Shown here piece after piece: positions 1 to 10,007 of a stretch of 64,000 nucleotides of DNA. Position 1 is the first letter of the stretch. Each line of letters starts with the position of its first letter. The DNA is from Acidimicrobiaceae bacterium (lineage in GTDB: Bacteria; Actinomycetota; Acidimicrobiia; Acidimicrobiales; RAAP-2). The stretch spans positions 38,904 to 102,903 of the forward strand of contig DAIEHI010000053.1 of the NCBI GenBank assembly GCA_027355725.1, written 5' to 3'. A program made the translations under genes and the position numbers. Under the pieces are notes generated by a model, which did not search any database, was not told where the DNA came from, and saw only the letters and a program-made list of their open reading frames with translations.

Positions 1-809
1 ACGCGAAGTTGGGCCAGTGCGCCCGACACGGTGGTGACCTTTTCGAACACGATGTTCTTTGACACCTGGGTACTGCCCGCGTTGAACGAGGTGACGAGGT
101 TCGTAGCTTGGGTGCCGACGATATCAATGGAGCCGCGCAGCACCTTCACGTGCACGCCAACGTTGTCAGTGTTCACGATCTGTGCACCGAGGTTGAGCGC
201 CATCAACGAGTGCGCACCCACCGCCATACCCTGGAACGGCGCGGGGGCGCTGAAGCCACCCGGACCATAGATCGATGCGTCAAAGACCGCCGGCGTGGCC
301 GTTGGGTTGTAGATGTTGAGGATCGCACTCGACCCGACCGAGGTGTTAAAACCCGCCCCGTACCAATCGGTGACGCCCGCAGACGTGCACGGCGTCTGGG
401 TGAGACCGGCGTTGGCGACCTCTTCGCCTACGACGCCGCCCCCACTCACCTGGACCGCGACCGCAAAATAATTGCCACTCGCGAACGACTGGGGCTGGAT
501 CGACAGCGAACCGTTGGCCGCGAGTTCGACCGTCTTGGTGGCACGACTCGCGGTGTTGGACACGACTTGCACGATGAGCGACCGCTTCGAATTGGACGTA
601 TTGATGAACGTGACGTGTCCTTCGGCGTGGTGGCGAGCGTCGGTGAGCCCCGTGCAGTAGAGCGCCGTCGACTCGGCGTTCTTCGAACTCGTCAGTGACC
701 CCGAGGATGACGGAGCGTTGTTGGGCTTTTCAAGAGTGCTCAGGGTCGCGACCCCACCGAGGATGACGGCCAGCACCAAGAGCAACGGAGCTCGACTCGA
801 GCGTGGCAT
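1..809 (-). CDS. DUF5719-like secreted/anchored protein (3' end outside window)
   Basis: Reverse strand reads open from CAT at 807-809 to the window edge: MPRSSRAPLLLVLAVILGGVATLSTLEKPNN... with N-terminal hydrophobic segment; start overlaps the stop of the downstream-numbered GT2 gene; not in ORF track because truncated by window edge. Confidence 0.7.
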   Translation of the reverse strand, partial: MPRSSRAPLLLVLAVILGGVATLSTLEKPNNAPSSSGSLTSSKNAESTALYCTGLTDARHHAEGHVTFINTSNSKRSLIVQVVSNTASRATKTVELAANGSLSIQPQSFASGNYFAVAVQVSGGGVVGEEVANAGLTQTPCTSAGVTDWYGAGFNTSVGSSAILNIYNPTATPAVFDASIYGPGGFSAPAPFQGMAVGAHSLMALNLGAQIVNTDNVGVHVKVLRGSIDIVGTQATNLVTSFNAGSTQVSKNIVFEKVTTVSGALAQLR

Positions 810-3800
810 CATTGGTCCTTTCGCACGTGACGGGCCACGACCGCGGCGCGTCGGCGACCGGTGAAGAGCCATTCGAGTCGCTGGATGATGCCAAAGCCCA
901 ACCACACAATCGCCCACAGCCCGAGCGTTATGAAGGCGAGAATCCCGTTCCATGGAAAGAGGTCCATGACGAGGGTGCCGGTGGCCTTGGCGCCAACGGC
1001 CCCCACCTGGTACGTCGGGGCCCACCCGTAGGAGATGGTGTGCGGGACCGACTTGGCGTCGATGTCGAGCGCGAAGGCGCTCGCTGGCGCGAGGCCGGAG
1101 ACGATCGTTGCGTTGGCGGGCACGAGTCCGCTGTTGGAGGTGCTCGTGAACAGCGGTGTCGGTGTGGTCGTCCCCGACAAGCTCGCTGAGACCAGTCCGT
1201 GGAACATCGAGTTGGTGTAGACCTCGACAGACGTCGTCTGCAGGGTGAGAGAGAGGTCCGTCTGGAGACCCAGCGTCGTCACGAGCGCGCTCGGCACCGG
1301 TCGAAGCGGCACTGATTGCACGCCCGCGAGCTCAGGGGCGAGTGAGTTCATCACCACGATCGTCGAGATTCCCGCTTGGGCGAGCAGCGAGCCCAGACGC
1401 ACGGTACGACCCTCAAGGGCGAGCTGCAGCGACTGCAGCAAAATCTCTGAGGGGCCTGCGTTGGGCGGTGCGAAGAGCGTTGAACCACCCGGCAACCCGT
1501 TGGTGGAGGTCGCCGCCTCGAGACCCGGAGCAACTGACCAACCTTGGACCGGCAGCACCGAAGGGTCCCCGAGCCACAAGACCCGATATCCCCCCGAGTT
1601 CGCCGGAGCGAGGGCGCTGAGCGAGCCCGCAACGCTCGTAGTGGGCAGATTGAAACGACCGCTCGCGAAACTCATGAGAAACGGTCCCGTGGCGACCACG
1701 AGCGTCGCGATACTGATACCCGCCACGAACTGGCGCCAGCCAAATCCGGATTGTCGAAGGTCCAGTTCAATCGCACTCACCCCAAGGCCAATGAGCAGTG
1801 CCAGCATCACCATGTAGAGCGCGAGCAACACGTCGAGGTCGGGGGCGAAGGGGCCCATCCAGTGATGGGCGTCGAGCGTCGCGAGTGCGAGGGTCAGGGT
1901 TGCGATGGTGGCGGCCTTGCTCGCCATGGAACGCCGCTCGTTTCGACATAGCAACAGACCTAGGAGCGCCATTGCTGGCAGCATCCAACCGAGCCAGTTG
2001 GCCCCGAATGAACCGTCCGCTCCCCTCACCAGGTCCGCGAACGACGGAGCCGACCATGGTCCTCGGCTCAATCCAAAGACTCCGAGCGCTCGCCGACCGG
2101 CGAACACCACATCAATCGTGAGTGGCAGCAGAAAGATCGCGACGTTGAAGAAGAGCGAACCAAGCAGTCGCCACGCACGAACGGGCGTGGGTACATGGTC
2201 AGGCTCAAAGGCACGCGCGAACACCACTCCGCCAACGACCAGGGCGACGAGCACCAGCGTCGCCGGTGCCATCGCGCTCAACAAGGCAATGAGCATGATG
2301 GTGCTCATGCGCTTTCCCGCCTCGGTCGTTCGCCAGCCCCGATGTCCGAACTGCACGGGCTCGGGATATGGCGCGGTTCGAAAACCCGGCACCGCCAGCA
2401 ATTCGAAGAGTCGTCGCACGACAAACGGCATGCCGGCGAGTACGAACAGGACGTCGATGCGACCCTGACCGATCATATTGAGACCCAACGGCAGCGCCAT
2501 GTAGGCCACCGACGCAATGACGCGCGCGCGATTCGACACTCGGCCCTTCAACAACCGAGCGATCCCGAACGCACCGATCGGCACGAGGGCAATGAGCGCG
2601 AACCGGGGCAAGATACCCATTCGACCGAACACGAACGTGCCCGCGAAGGCGAGCACTCCGTACGCCGGAGCGCCGGGAGCCCCCGTACCAAGCCCGTTCG
2701 GCGACCAGGACGCGAAGAAATGACGCCAGGTCGACCACCATGAATCGAGCGGGGCGAGTCGACCGATCAGTGGCAGATGCATCGCGACCAGATTGCGCGA
2801 ACCAATCGCCCACAGGATCAAGACGGTGACGACAACCGCAGCCTGGGACCGAAACGAGGTGAGGATCCTCGATGGCCGGGTTCGAAGTTCGATGACTCCG
2901 CTTTCGGGAATCTCATCGAACTCTTCCTCTTCTGAGAACGCAGCGGCGAAACCGACGCCGGCGACGTCCTCATCCACTTCCTCGACGACTTCGTGGTGGA
3001 TGGGCAGGATTCCGCGCGCACGGTCCAGACCGTCGCGCAACAAGGTGAGAAAGAAGCGCTTGAGCCGACTCGCACCGCCGACTTGGAGACGACGCAACTC
3101 GTCATCGGAGAGCACCCGGGTCTCAGCGAGGAACTTCCTGCGTTCTTTGATGCGTGTGCGATTGATCAGCAGCCAGCGCCACGACCCGACGATCGCACCC
3201 GCTCGGTCAGTGTCTCGACCGAGCAGTGCCAGGGCGAACTCCATCAGGTCCATGACCAACAAGAAAGAGAGCGTGGTGAGCGTGTTGCGTCGGCCCCATC
3301 CAGTGGCGACGACCAACAACTGGTGGCGACGTTGGAGGTCCTGGCGGCTCGTGCGACGAGTGCCCCTCGCCAACACTGCGCGCTCGCCGGTCGCGATCGT
3401 CTCGCGGTGGGCGACCTTCGCCTGGGGCGCGACGACGATGCGCGCTCCGGCCACTTGTGCTCGCCAGCACAAGTCCAGGTCTTCGCCCAGTGCGGGAATG
3501 AGCGGATCGAAGCCCCGAAGCGATTTGAAGAGGTCTGAGCGGACCAGGGTCACGCCTCCAGGGGCCACGAACACGTCGCGTTCGAGGTCCTGCTGGCCGT
3601 GATCGATTTCGCCGGGTTCGACCCGTTCGTGCACAACACCGAATCGGTCACAGGTCTGACCCACGTGCAAGAGGACCAACGGATCCTCATACGCCACGAC
3701 CTTGGGCGAGACAATCCCCGCATTGGTGCGAAAGGCGGCCTCCACCATCAGATGCACGGCGTCGGATTCGAGCAGGACGTCATCGTGACAGAAGAGGAAG

Positions 3801-4060
3801 AATGCCGAACCATCGACCATCAGCGACGCTTCGTTACAGGCCGAGGCGAAGCCCTTGTTCTCTTCGAGTACGCGCACAAAGGCGCTCGGCGCCACCGACG
3901 CCACCCGGGCCGGAACGTGCTCGCTCTCCCCGTTCGCGACGACGAGCAGGCTGAGTTCCTCATAGTCCTGAGCCGCGAGTGAAGCCAATGTGGCTTCCAG
4001 GCCGGGTCCCGAACCAGTGGTAACGACGACGGCAACAACGGCCGGAGCACGAGATTCCAT
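809..4060 (-). CDS. Glycosyltransferase family 2 domain fused to large multi-TM region
   Basis: 1083 aa; N-term VAVVVTTGSGPGLEATLASLAAQDYEELSLLVVANG and DDVLLESDAV GT2-type motifs; many hydrophobic segments afterwards. Confidence 0.85.
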   Translation of the reverse strand: MESRAPAVVAVVVTTGSGPGLEATLASLAAQDYEELSLLVVANGESEHVPARVASVAPSAFVRVLEENKGFASACNEASLMVDGSAFFLFCHDDVLLESDAVHLMVEAAFRTNAGIVSPKVVAYEDPLVLLHVGQTCDRFGVVHERVEPGEIDHGQQDLERDVFVAPGGVTLVRSDLFKSLRGFDPLIPALGEDLDLCWRAQVAGARIVVAPQAKVAHRETIATGERAVLARGTRRTSRQDLQRRHQLLVVATGWGRRNTLTTLSFLLVMDLMEFALALLGRDTDRAGAIVGSWRWLLINRTRIKERRKFLAETRVLSDDELRRLQVGGASRLKRFFLTLLRDGLDRARGILPIHHEVVEEVDEDVAGVGFAAAFSEEEEFDEIPESGVIELRTRPSRILTSFRSQAAVVVTVLILWAIGSRNLVAMHLPLIGRLAPLDSWWSTWRHFFASWSPNGLGTGAPGAPAYGVLAFAGTFVFGRMGILPRFALIALVPIGAFGIARLLKGRVSNRARVIASVAYMALPLGLNMIGQGRIDVLFVLAGMPFVVRRLFELLAVPGFRTAPYPEPVQFGHRGWRTTEAGKRMSTIMLIALLSAMAPATLVLVALVVGGVVFARAFEPDHVPTPVRAWRLLGSLFFNVAIFLLPLTIDVVFAGRRALGVFGLSRGPWSAPSFADLVRGADGSFGANWLGWMLPAMALLGLLLCRNERRSMASKAATIATLTLALATLDAHHWMGPFAPDLDVLLALYMVMLALLIGLGVSAIELDLRQSGFGWRQFVAGISIATLVVATGPFLMSFASGRFNLPTTSVAGSLSALAPANSGGYRVLWLGDPSVLPVQGWSVAPGLEAATSTNGLPGGSTLFAPPNAGPSEILLQSLQLALEGRTVRLGSLLAQAGISTIVVMNSLAPELAGVQSVPLRPVPSALVTTLGLQTDLSLTLQTTSVEVYTNSMFHGLVSASLSGTTTPTPLFTSTSNSGLVPANATIVSGLAPASAFALDIDAKSVPHTISYGWAPTYQVGAVGAKATGTLVMDLFPWNGILAFITLGLWAIVWLGFGIIQRLEWLFTGRRRAAVVARHVRKDQ

Positions 4061-4137
4061 CAGGTCACAAGGCTAGTTGGAACCCAGGAACCCTTCTGGC
4101 CCGAAGCGCCCCAAAAGGACGCATTTTGACAAGATTC

Positions 4138-5040
4138 TTACCCGTTGGCCATCGTGGCGCGAAGATCGTTGATCACGTCATCGAGTGAGGTCATCAGTGC
4201 TATAGAGGGCTCCCAGCCGGTCTCTTCGTGCAGTTTGTCGAAGTTACCGCGCATCACTGGTATCTCAACGGGCCTGAGCAGGTCGGGGTCGACGACGAGC
4301 TCGACCTCGGGAGCGATCTGTGAGCGAAGACGTTGGGCGATGTCGCTGAGCGAGGAATCGACCCCGGACGCGATGTTGTAGACCTCGCCGGCTCGTCCGT
4401 AGAGCGAGAGCAAACGGTAGGCGCGAACGACGTCGCGCACGTCACTGAAGTCGCGACGTGTCGACAAGTCCCCGACGGGTATCGAGGTTGCGTTGTTTGC
4501 GCGCGCTTCGAGTAGTCGACTCACCAAGGCGGGTACCACGAACTTGGTGGATTGTCCCGGACCGAGGTGATTGAAGGGGCGCGCGATGATCACGCGCTGA
4601 CCCCTCGCTCGCCACGCCTCGTGAGCGAAGTGTTCGGCCTCTAACTTGCTCGACGAGTACGGATTCGCCGGCGCAGTTCGAAACGACTCTCGAAGCGGCA
4701 GATCCGACTCGCGAACGACTCCATAGACGTCTGAGGTGCTCACGAGGATCGTCAGCGCGTCGGGGCAGTCCTCGTGGGCCGCGTCGAGGACGTTCTTCGT
4801 GCCGAGCACATTCACTCGAGTGAACCCCACCGGATCGTTCCACGAGTCGCCGACGTGGGTGAGCGCGGCCAGGTGATAGATCACTTCGGGCTGACTGGCG
4901 CGAAGGACGCGCTGCACGTCGAGCGCACTGGTCACGTCGCACTCCTTGTCGACGCTCGTCACCTCGTCGCCGCTTGAGCTGAGATGACGCTCGAGATGCT
5001 TGCCAACGAATCCGCCGGCGCCGGTGATGAGTGCGCGCAT
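4138..5040 (-). CDS. NAD-dependent epimerase/dehydratase (GDP-mannose 4,6-dehydratase/reductase-like)
   Basis: MRALITGAGGFVGKHL Rossmann GxxGxxG; YSSSK catalytic motif. Confidence 0.85.
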   Translation of the reverse strand: MRALITGAGGFVGKHLERHLSSSGDEVTSVDKECDVTSALDVQRVLRASQPEVIYHLAALTHVGDSWNDPVGFTRVNVLGTKNVLDAAHEDCPDALTILVSTSDVYGVVRESDLPLRESFRTAPANPYSSSKLEAEHFAHEAWRARGQRVIIARPFNHLGPGQSTKFVVPALVSRLLEARANNATSIPVGDLSTRRDFSDVRDVVRAYRLLSLYGRAGEVYNIASGVDSSLSDIAQRLRSQIAPEVELVVDPDLLRPVEIPVMRGNFDKLHEETGWEPSIALMTSLDDVINDLRATMANG

Positions 5041-5043
5041 TGT

Positions 5044-6162
5044 CTACTCCTGACCTCGGGCGAGCCTGTAGGCCCCCAGATGCTTCTCGAGCGACGCCCC
5101 CCAGGTGAAGAGCTCGGCGCGGCGGCGCGCGTTCTTCGAGCGCTCGACGCGTTCGAACTCTGCCATGGTGAGTGCGTCACTGAGTACGCTCGCCAGCTCT
5201 TCACTGTCTCCAATACCCGCGAACAGCGCGGCGTCTCCCGCCACCTCTTGCATCACCGTGTCACGCGACGTGACAACACTCGCCCCACACGCGAGCGCCT
5301 CGAGGACCGGCAGCCCGAAACCCTCACCGCGCGACGGGTACGCCACGACGCTCGCGCGACGCATCAGGGCAGGCAGGGCCGCGTCATCGACGAAACCGAC
5401 CCGACGGATACGAGAGGAGAATTCGTGGGCCTCGATGCGCGAAGAGAGCTCGTGCATCCCCCACCCGGCCTGACCCGCTATGCACAACTGCACCGCCGGA
5501 TCTCGCGAGCCAATGTCGCGAAACGCGTCCAGAAGGACATCGAGTCCCTTGCGAGGCTCGACCGTGCCGACGAACAAGATGTACGGGACCTGCGCCATGC
5601 CCACTCTCGCCAGCACTGCATCGTCATCTCGCTCGACGGGCGAGAAGCGTTCGAGGTCGACGCCGTGGGGCGCTACGACGACGGGTGCGTGCGTTGGCAC
5701 GACCTGGTCGAGCAGCGACGCCGTGAGGTCGCTGACACAGATCAGTACGTCTGCGTGCGCGGCCGCGTAGCGGATGGCGCGTCGAAAGAACTGGACCTTG
5801 GTGCGTTCGTGCCACTCGGGGTTCGTGAAGAAGGTGAGGTCGTGCACGGTGACGACCACTGGCACCGTGGCGCGATGGGGCATGGTGTAGTGCGGCGCGT
5901 GCCAGACGTCGACGCCCCGCGCACTCGCCGACGCCCCCATACGCCACGCTTCGTAGATCAAGCGCGGCACTCTCGCGTTTGGAACGAGCGGCACCACGTG
6001 CGCCTCGGGTGACCACTCGGTCCATCGTCGAGCGTCGCTGCGTCTCGTGACGAGGGTCGTCTCTACGCCGAGCGCCGGGAGTCGACGCGCGATCTCAACG
6101 ACGTAGCGACCCGCCCCTGCAACCTGGGGCGGGACCGCTGACACGTCGAGGCCGAGTCTCAC
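5044..6162 (-). CDS. Glycosyltransferase family 4
   Basis: FVGTVEPRKGLDVLLDAF and PSRGEGFGLPVLEALACGASVV GT-B motifs. Confidence 0.9.
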   Translation of the reverse strand: MRLGLDVSAVPPQVAGAGRYVVEIARRLPALGVETTLVTRRSDARRWTEWSPEAHVVPLVPNARVPRLIYEAWRMGASASARGVDVWHAPHYTMPHRATVPVVVTVHDLTFFTNPEWHERTKVQFFRRAIRYAAAHADVLICVSDLTASLLDQVVPTHAPVVVAPHGVDLERFSPVERDDDAVLARVGMAQVPYILFVGTVEPRKGLDVLLDAFRDIGSRDPAVQLCIAGQAGWGMHELSSRIEAHEFSSRIRRVGFVDDAALPALMRRASVVAYPSRGEGFGLPVLEALACGASVVTSRDTVMQEVAGDAALFAGIGDSEELASVLSDALTMAEFERVERSKNARRRAELFTWGASLEKHLGAYRLARGQE

Positions 6163-7235
6163 TGCCAGCCCGCCATGTGGTCAAGAGCCGCGTTTCGCCA
6201 CGTGAGCGCTGCGACTGATTGGCGACGCGCTTGTCTCGCTGGCTCATCGTCACCGAGAGAGAGTGCGCGCACCAGTCCCTCGGCGATGGCGGTGACGTCG
6301 AGGGGATCGACGTGTACCACGGTCTCGTTCGTGCTCACGCTCGGGGTCGTCGAACTCGCCACCACCCGCGTGCCCGCGTGCAGCGCCTCAACGGGCGGAA
6401 GTCCCCACCCCTCACGTCGCGCCACGTACGCGAACACCGTCGCGTCGCGGTACAAGCCAAGCAAGATTGAGCGAGGCACGTGACCGAGCACCACCGCGTC
6501 GGCGGTGGGGACATCACCCCAGCCCGAGGGTCCCGCGAGCACGAGCGGCCCGAGCTCGGGGTGTTCGAGTCGAGCGGCGCGGTGTGCGTCGATGAGACGC
6601 TCCAGATTCTTTCGCGGTTCTCGGGTCCCCGCGTAGAAGGTGAACGCCCCACGCACGTCGTGACGCTCGAGCACGTGGGCGACCGAACGGGGGTCTGCAC
6701 TCAGATGCGTCTCGTCGTCAGCGCCGAGACGTACGGCGTGGAGACGTTCACGAGCGATTCCCAACTCGACGAGTCGGTCATCGAGCCCGGGTGAGGTGGT
6801 GAAGACCCGAAGGGTCCGCTCACGCGTGATGCGAGCGAGTCGAGCTTCGTGAAACGCAATACCCGATGATGTCGAGGCCTCCGGCTCGTCGCGCCACAAC
6901 AAGTCGTGCATGGCAATGGAGTGCACGGCGCTGCGCGCACCATCAAAGGGCCCCGCCATGGAGGTCGCGTGCACGACCGCGCTCGTTCGCGGCACGCCGA
7001 GCGACCAGTAGGGCCACACTCGAGTGAGCACGCTGAGCGGCACGCGCGTGGAGCGTCGTCGAAGTGGCAACGACGACAACTCGCTCGGCACCGGACCACT
7101 TGGCGTGAGGGCGACCAAGTCCACGTCGGCGTCGAGTGCCGCGAGCCCGCGCACCAGACCTCGAACGTAGGTGGCGATACCACCGGGTTGGGGACGGTAG
7201 AGCTGATCGACGCTGATGGCTATGGTCCGCTTCAC
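6159..7235 (-). CDS. Glycosyltransferase family 4
   Basis: YAGTREPRKNLERLIDAH, REGWGLPPVEALHAGTRVVAS; start adjusted to GTG (VKRTIAISVDQLYRPQPGGIATYVRGL). Confidence 0.88.
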   Translation of the reverse strand: MKRTIAISVDQLYRPQPGGIATYVRGLVRGLAALDADVDLVALTPSGPVPSELSSLPLRRRSTRVPLSVLTRVWPYWSLGVPRTSAVVHATSMAGPFDGARSAVHSIAMHDLLWRDEPEASTSSGIAFHEARLARITRERTLRVFTTSPGLDDRLVELGIARERLHAVRLGADDETHLSADPRSVAHVLERHDVRGAFTFYAGTREPRKNLERLIDAHRAARLEHPELGPLVLAGPSGWGDVPTADAVVLGHVPRSILLGLYRDATVFAYVARREGWGLPPVEALHAGTRVVASSTTPSVSTNETVVHVDPLDVTAIAEGLVRALSLGDDEPARQARRQSVAALTWRNAALDHMAGWQ

Positions 7236-7239
7236 ATTC

Positions 7240-8244
7240 CTAGCCTCGCACGACATCGCGATAGAGCGCGAGGTACGCCTGGGCCGCGGTCGAAGGAGCG
7301 AAGTCGACCGCGCGAGCGCGACCCGCGGCGACCATGATCGAGCGACGAGTGTCGCTTGACCACACGTCGGGCAGTACGCTCAGCACCTCGTCGTCTTCGA
7401 GCGCGAGTGCGGCGGCTCCGCCCAACAACTCGCGGTTGAGGCTCGTGGCCAGGGCAATGGTCGGCACACTCGCCCCGAGCGCCGCGATGGCGAACGAGGG
7501 GAATCTCGCACCGTCTGACATGTGCAGGACCACTCGGGCGCGCCCGAGGGCCGCGCGGGCATCACGGCGCGCGAGCACCTTCACGTTGAGCCCGCTCGCT
7601 CGAATGCGCTGGCCCACCGCGGCACTCGCGACCGCCACCACGCGCGCGTCGCGGCCGTTCACGAACTCGAGGAGTCTTGGCGCGATGGCGAGAAATCGAT
7701 CATCGAGGCCGGTGATGTTCACAACGAGGTCCGCTCCATCGGGGGTGTGCGCGAGCAACGGTACCGCCGGCGGGACAACGACAACCTGGCTTCGCTGTAG
7801 GGAGAGTTCGCGCTGCACCTCATGACTAGCGGCGCGACTCGACGCCACGAGGACCGCGCCCCGTGCGACGGCGCGACGCAGTTGGTTGATGCGTTGGTGC
7901 TCGCGAGATTCCCCGCGAAGCGGACGAAGGTCATCGACCGAGATGATGAGGGGAACCCTTGAGGTCGGCGGCGTTGCGAGTCCGGCGACGTGCACCACAT
8001 CAAGCGGGGGCAATTTGAGGTCAATGGCCGACCCGAGGCTTCGACGCCAGAGTGGTGCCCATACTCGGCGAAACCTAATGCGCTGCTCGTCGCGGGACGT
8101 GGGTGAGCTCTGGGTTCGAAAGCGGATCAGTTCGCATTGCCCGGTGCTGCTGAGGGCGTCGGCGAGGTCGGTCATCGTGTTGTCGAGCGACTCCAATGAT
8201 CCATCGAGGTCGAGCCCGACTCGCACTGTCGTGGGCGCGTTCAC
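7240..8244 (-). CDS. Glycosyltransferase family 4-like
   Basis: VNAPTTVRVGLDLDGSLES...; GT-B-like C-terminal half; GTG start at 8244 overlaps TGA of the upstream gene. Confidence 0.7.
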   Translation of the reverse strand: MNAPTTVRVGLDLDGSLESLDNTMTDLADALSSTGQCELIRFRTQSSPTSRDEQRIRFRRVWAPLWRRSLGSAIDLKLPPLDVVHVAGLATPPTSRVPLIISVDDLRPLRGESREHQRINQLRRAVARGAVLVASSRAASHEVQRELSLQRSQVVVVPPAVPLLAHTPDGADLVVNITGLDDRFLAIAPRLLEFVNGRDARVVAVASAAVGQRIRASGLNVKVLARRDARAALGRARVVLHMSDGARFPSFAIAALGASVPTIALATSLNRELLGGAAALALEDDEVLSVLPDVWSSDTRRSIMVAAGRARAVDFAPSTAAQAYLALYRDVVRG

Positions 8245-9053
8245 GAATTGAGGGCCAGTCGACGCATGGCACTCGTCCACTCGGGCCAGAGCCCTACCGC
8301 CCACGCCGCGAAGTCCTCGGTACTGGTGGCAACGACACCAATGCCCTCGGTGGCGTTGAGGAGCATCAGCGATCCGCTCTGGCCGAAGTGACCGAAGCTT
8401 TCGGGTGGCCAGTCACCCATCCAGTGAGTCTTGTCTCCGCGAATCTCTGGTCCGAGTCCCCAGGGACAGGGCGAGAATCTCCCGAATCCCGGCACGATGC
8501 CCGAGAGTTGGGGAGCGTAGGGCGTGATGAAACGATTGCGCGTGTCCTTAGAGATCGCGTCTGGTCTGAGCCAGGCCTCGGCGAGTATCTGCATGTCAGA
8601 CGTCGAGCCAACGACACCCGATGAGGGTCGACCCTCCAAGTGCGTCGAGTTCATGCCCAGTGGGGTGAAGACGCGGCCCTCGAGCCACGCACTGGCGTCG
8701 GCTTCTTCGACAATCGCCTCCACCGCGAGGTCGACGCCGTAATTGGAGTAGACCCGCTTGGTCGACACGTCAATGACCGGATCGCCTGCTTCAAGACCCA
8801 GTCCACTGCTGTGCGACAACAGGTTCGCCAAGGTTGCCCCGTTCGGACCGAGACGTTCGCTCACCTGATGCAGCCCCCAGTCGACCTCGACCGCGAAGGC
8901 GAGCGACACCGCCATCTTGGACACCGACGCCCATCTTCTGACCTCATCGAGTGGACCAGCACTGTCCACGACCTCAACCAACCCTCCGTCAAGACGAAAA
9001 ACGACGTACGAAGGGTTGCCCGGCCACCCCGGTACTGACGAATTCGCGCTCAC
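8241..9053 (-). CDS. Beta-lactamase-family serine hydrolase
   Basis: WASVSKMAVSLAFAVEVDWG (SxxK) and LLSHSSGLG motifs. Confidence 0.8.
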   Translation of the reverse strand: MSANSSVPGWPGNPSYVVFRLDGGLVEVVDSAGPLDEVRRWASVSKMAVSLAFAVEVDWGLHQVSERLGPNGATLANLLSHSSGLGLEAGDPVIDVSTKRVYSNYGVDLAVEAIVEEADASAWLEGRVFTPLGMNSTHLEGRPSSGVVGSTSDMQILAEAWLRPDAISKDTRNRFITPYAPQLSGIVPGFGRFSPCPWGLGPEIRGDKTHWMGDWPPESFGHFGQSGSLMLLNATEGIGVVATSTEDFAAWAVGLWPEWTSAMRRLALNS

Positions 9054-9092
9054 GACATTCGATGTTACCCAAGCGCCTCTAAAGTCCTAGTG

Positions 9093-10007
9093 GTGATAAC
9101 GGTTCTCAGTGGTGGCGTCGGTGCAGCGCGACTCATCCGCGCGCTCAGTCTGGTCATGGACCCGAGCGAGATCACCGGCGTGGTGAATGTGGGTGACGAC
9201 TTGGTCATGCACGGCCTCACGATTTGTCCTGACCTCGACACCATCAGCTACACCCTGGCCGGACTCAACAACGATGAACTCGGCTGGGGTCTCGCCGGAG
9301 AGACGTGGCGGGTGATGGATGAGCTCAGACAACTCGGCGGTGCCGCATGGTTCGCCCTGGGCGACCGTGACCTCGCGACGCACCTCTATCGCACCCAGCG
9401 CATCAATGAAGGCGCGACCAAGACCCAAGTGACCCGAGAACTCTGTGAACACTGGGGCGTTCGCACGCGCCTGTTGCCGGTGACCAATGACACCATCGCC
9501 ACCATCTTTGACACCGAGATTGGCCGACTCAGCTTTCAGGAGTATTTCGTGGCCCACCACCACGACGTGGTGGTTCACTCAATCATGGTCCAAGGTGCGG
9601 TGGCGAGCACCGCGACCGATGAGGTGATGGCGGCGCTTGAATCGTGCAGTCGCATCATCATCGCGCCCTCGAATCCGCTCATCTCCATTGACCCGATCCT
9701 CCAGGTTCGAGGCGTGCGAGAACTCCTCGCGAGCCGACGCGAGGACGTGGTCGCGGTCTCACCCATCATCGACGGCTCCGCGCTGAAGGGCCCCGCCGAC
9801 CGTCTCATGCGCGAACTGGGCTACGTCGCCACCGCCATTGGCGTCGCGGACTTCTACCAGGGTCTCATTGGAACCATGGTGATTGATGAAACGGACCGCA
9901 AACTCGCCGGTGAGATCGAATCTCGTGGTATCAAGGTCCACGTGACCACCACCATCATGGCGAACCGTGACGATGCCCGTCGCCTCGCCGGGGTGGTCTT
10001 GGCGTGA
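9093..10007 (+). CDS. cofD: 2-phospho-L-lactate transferase (F420 biosynthesis)
   Basis: VITVLSGGVGAARLIRAL...; NVGDDLVMHGLTICPDLDTISYTLAG; immediately followed by cofE. Start taken as GTG 9093, 7 nt after TAAAGT. Confidence 0.92.
   Translation: MITVLSGGVGAARLIRALSLVMDPSEITGVVNVGDDLVMHGLTICPDLDTISYTLAGLNNDELGWGLAGETWRVMDELRQLGGAAWFALGDRDLATHLYRTQRINEGATKTQVTRELCEHWGVRTRLLPVTNDTIATIFDTEIGRLSFQEYFVAHHHDVVVHSIMVQGAVASTATDEVMAALESCSRIIIAPSNPLISIDPILQVRGVRELLASRREDVVAVSPIIDGSALKGPADRLMRELGYVATAIGVADFYQGLIGTMVIDETDRKLAGEIESRGIKVHVTTTIMANRDDARRLAGVVLA

Noticed and set aside
4984-6012. 342-aa plus-strand ORF over the GT4 gene
   Set aside because: Low-information R/H/D-rich translation opposite a convincing GT4 coding frame.
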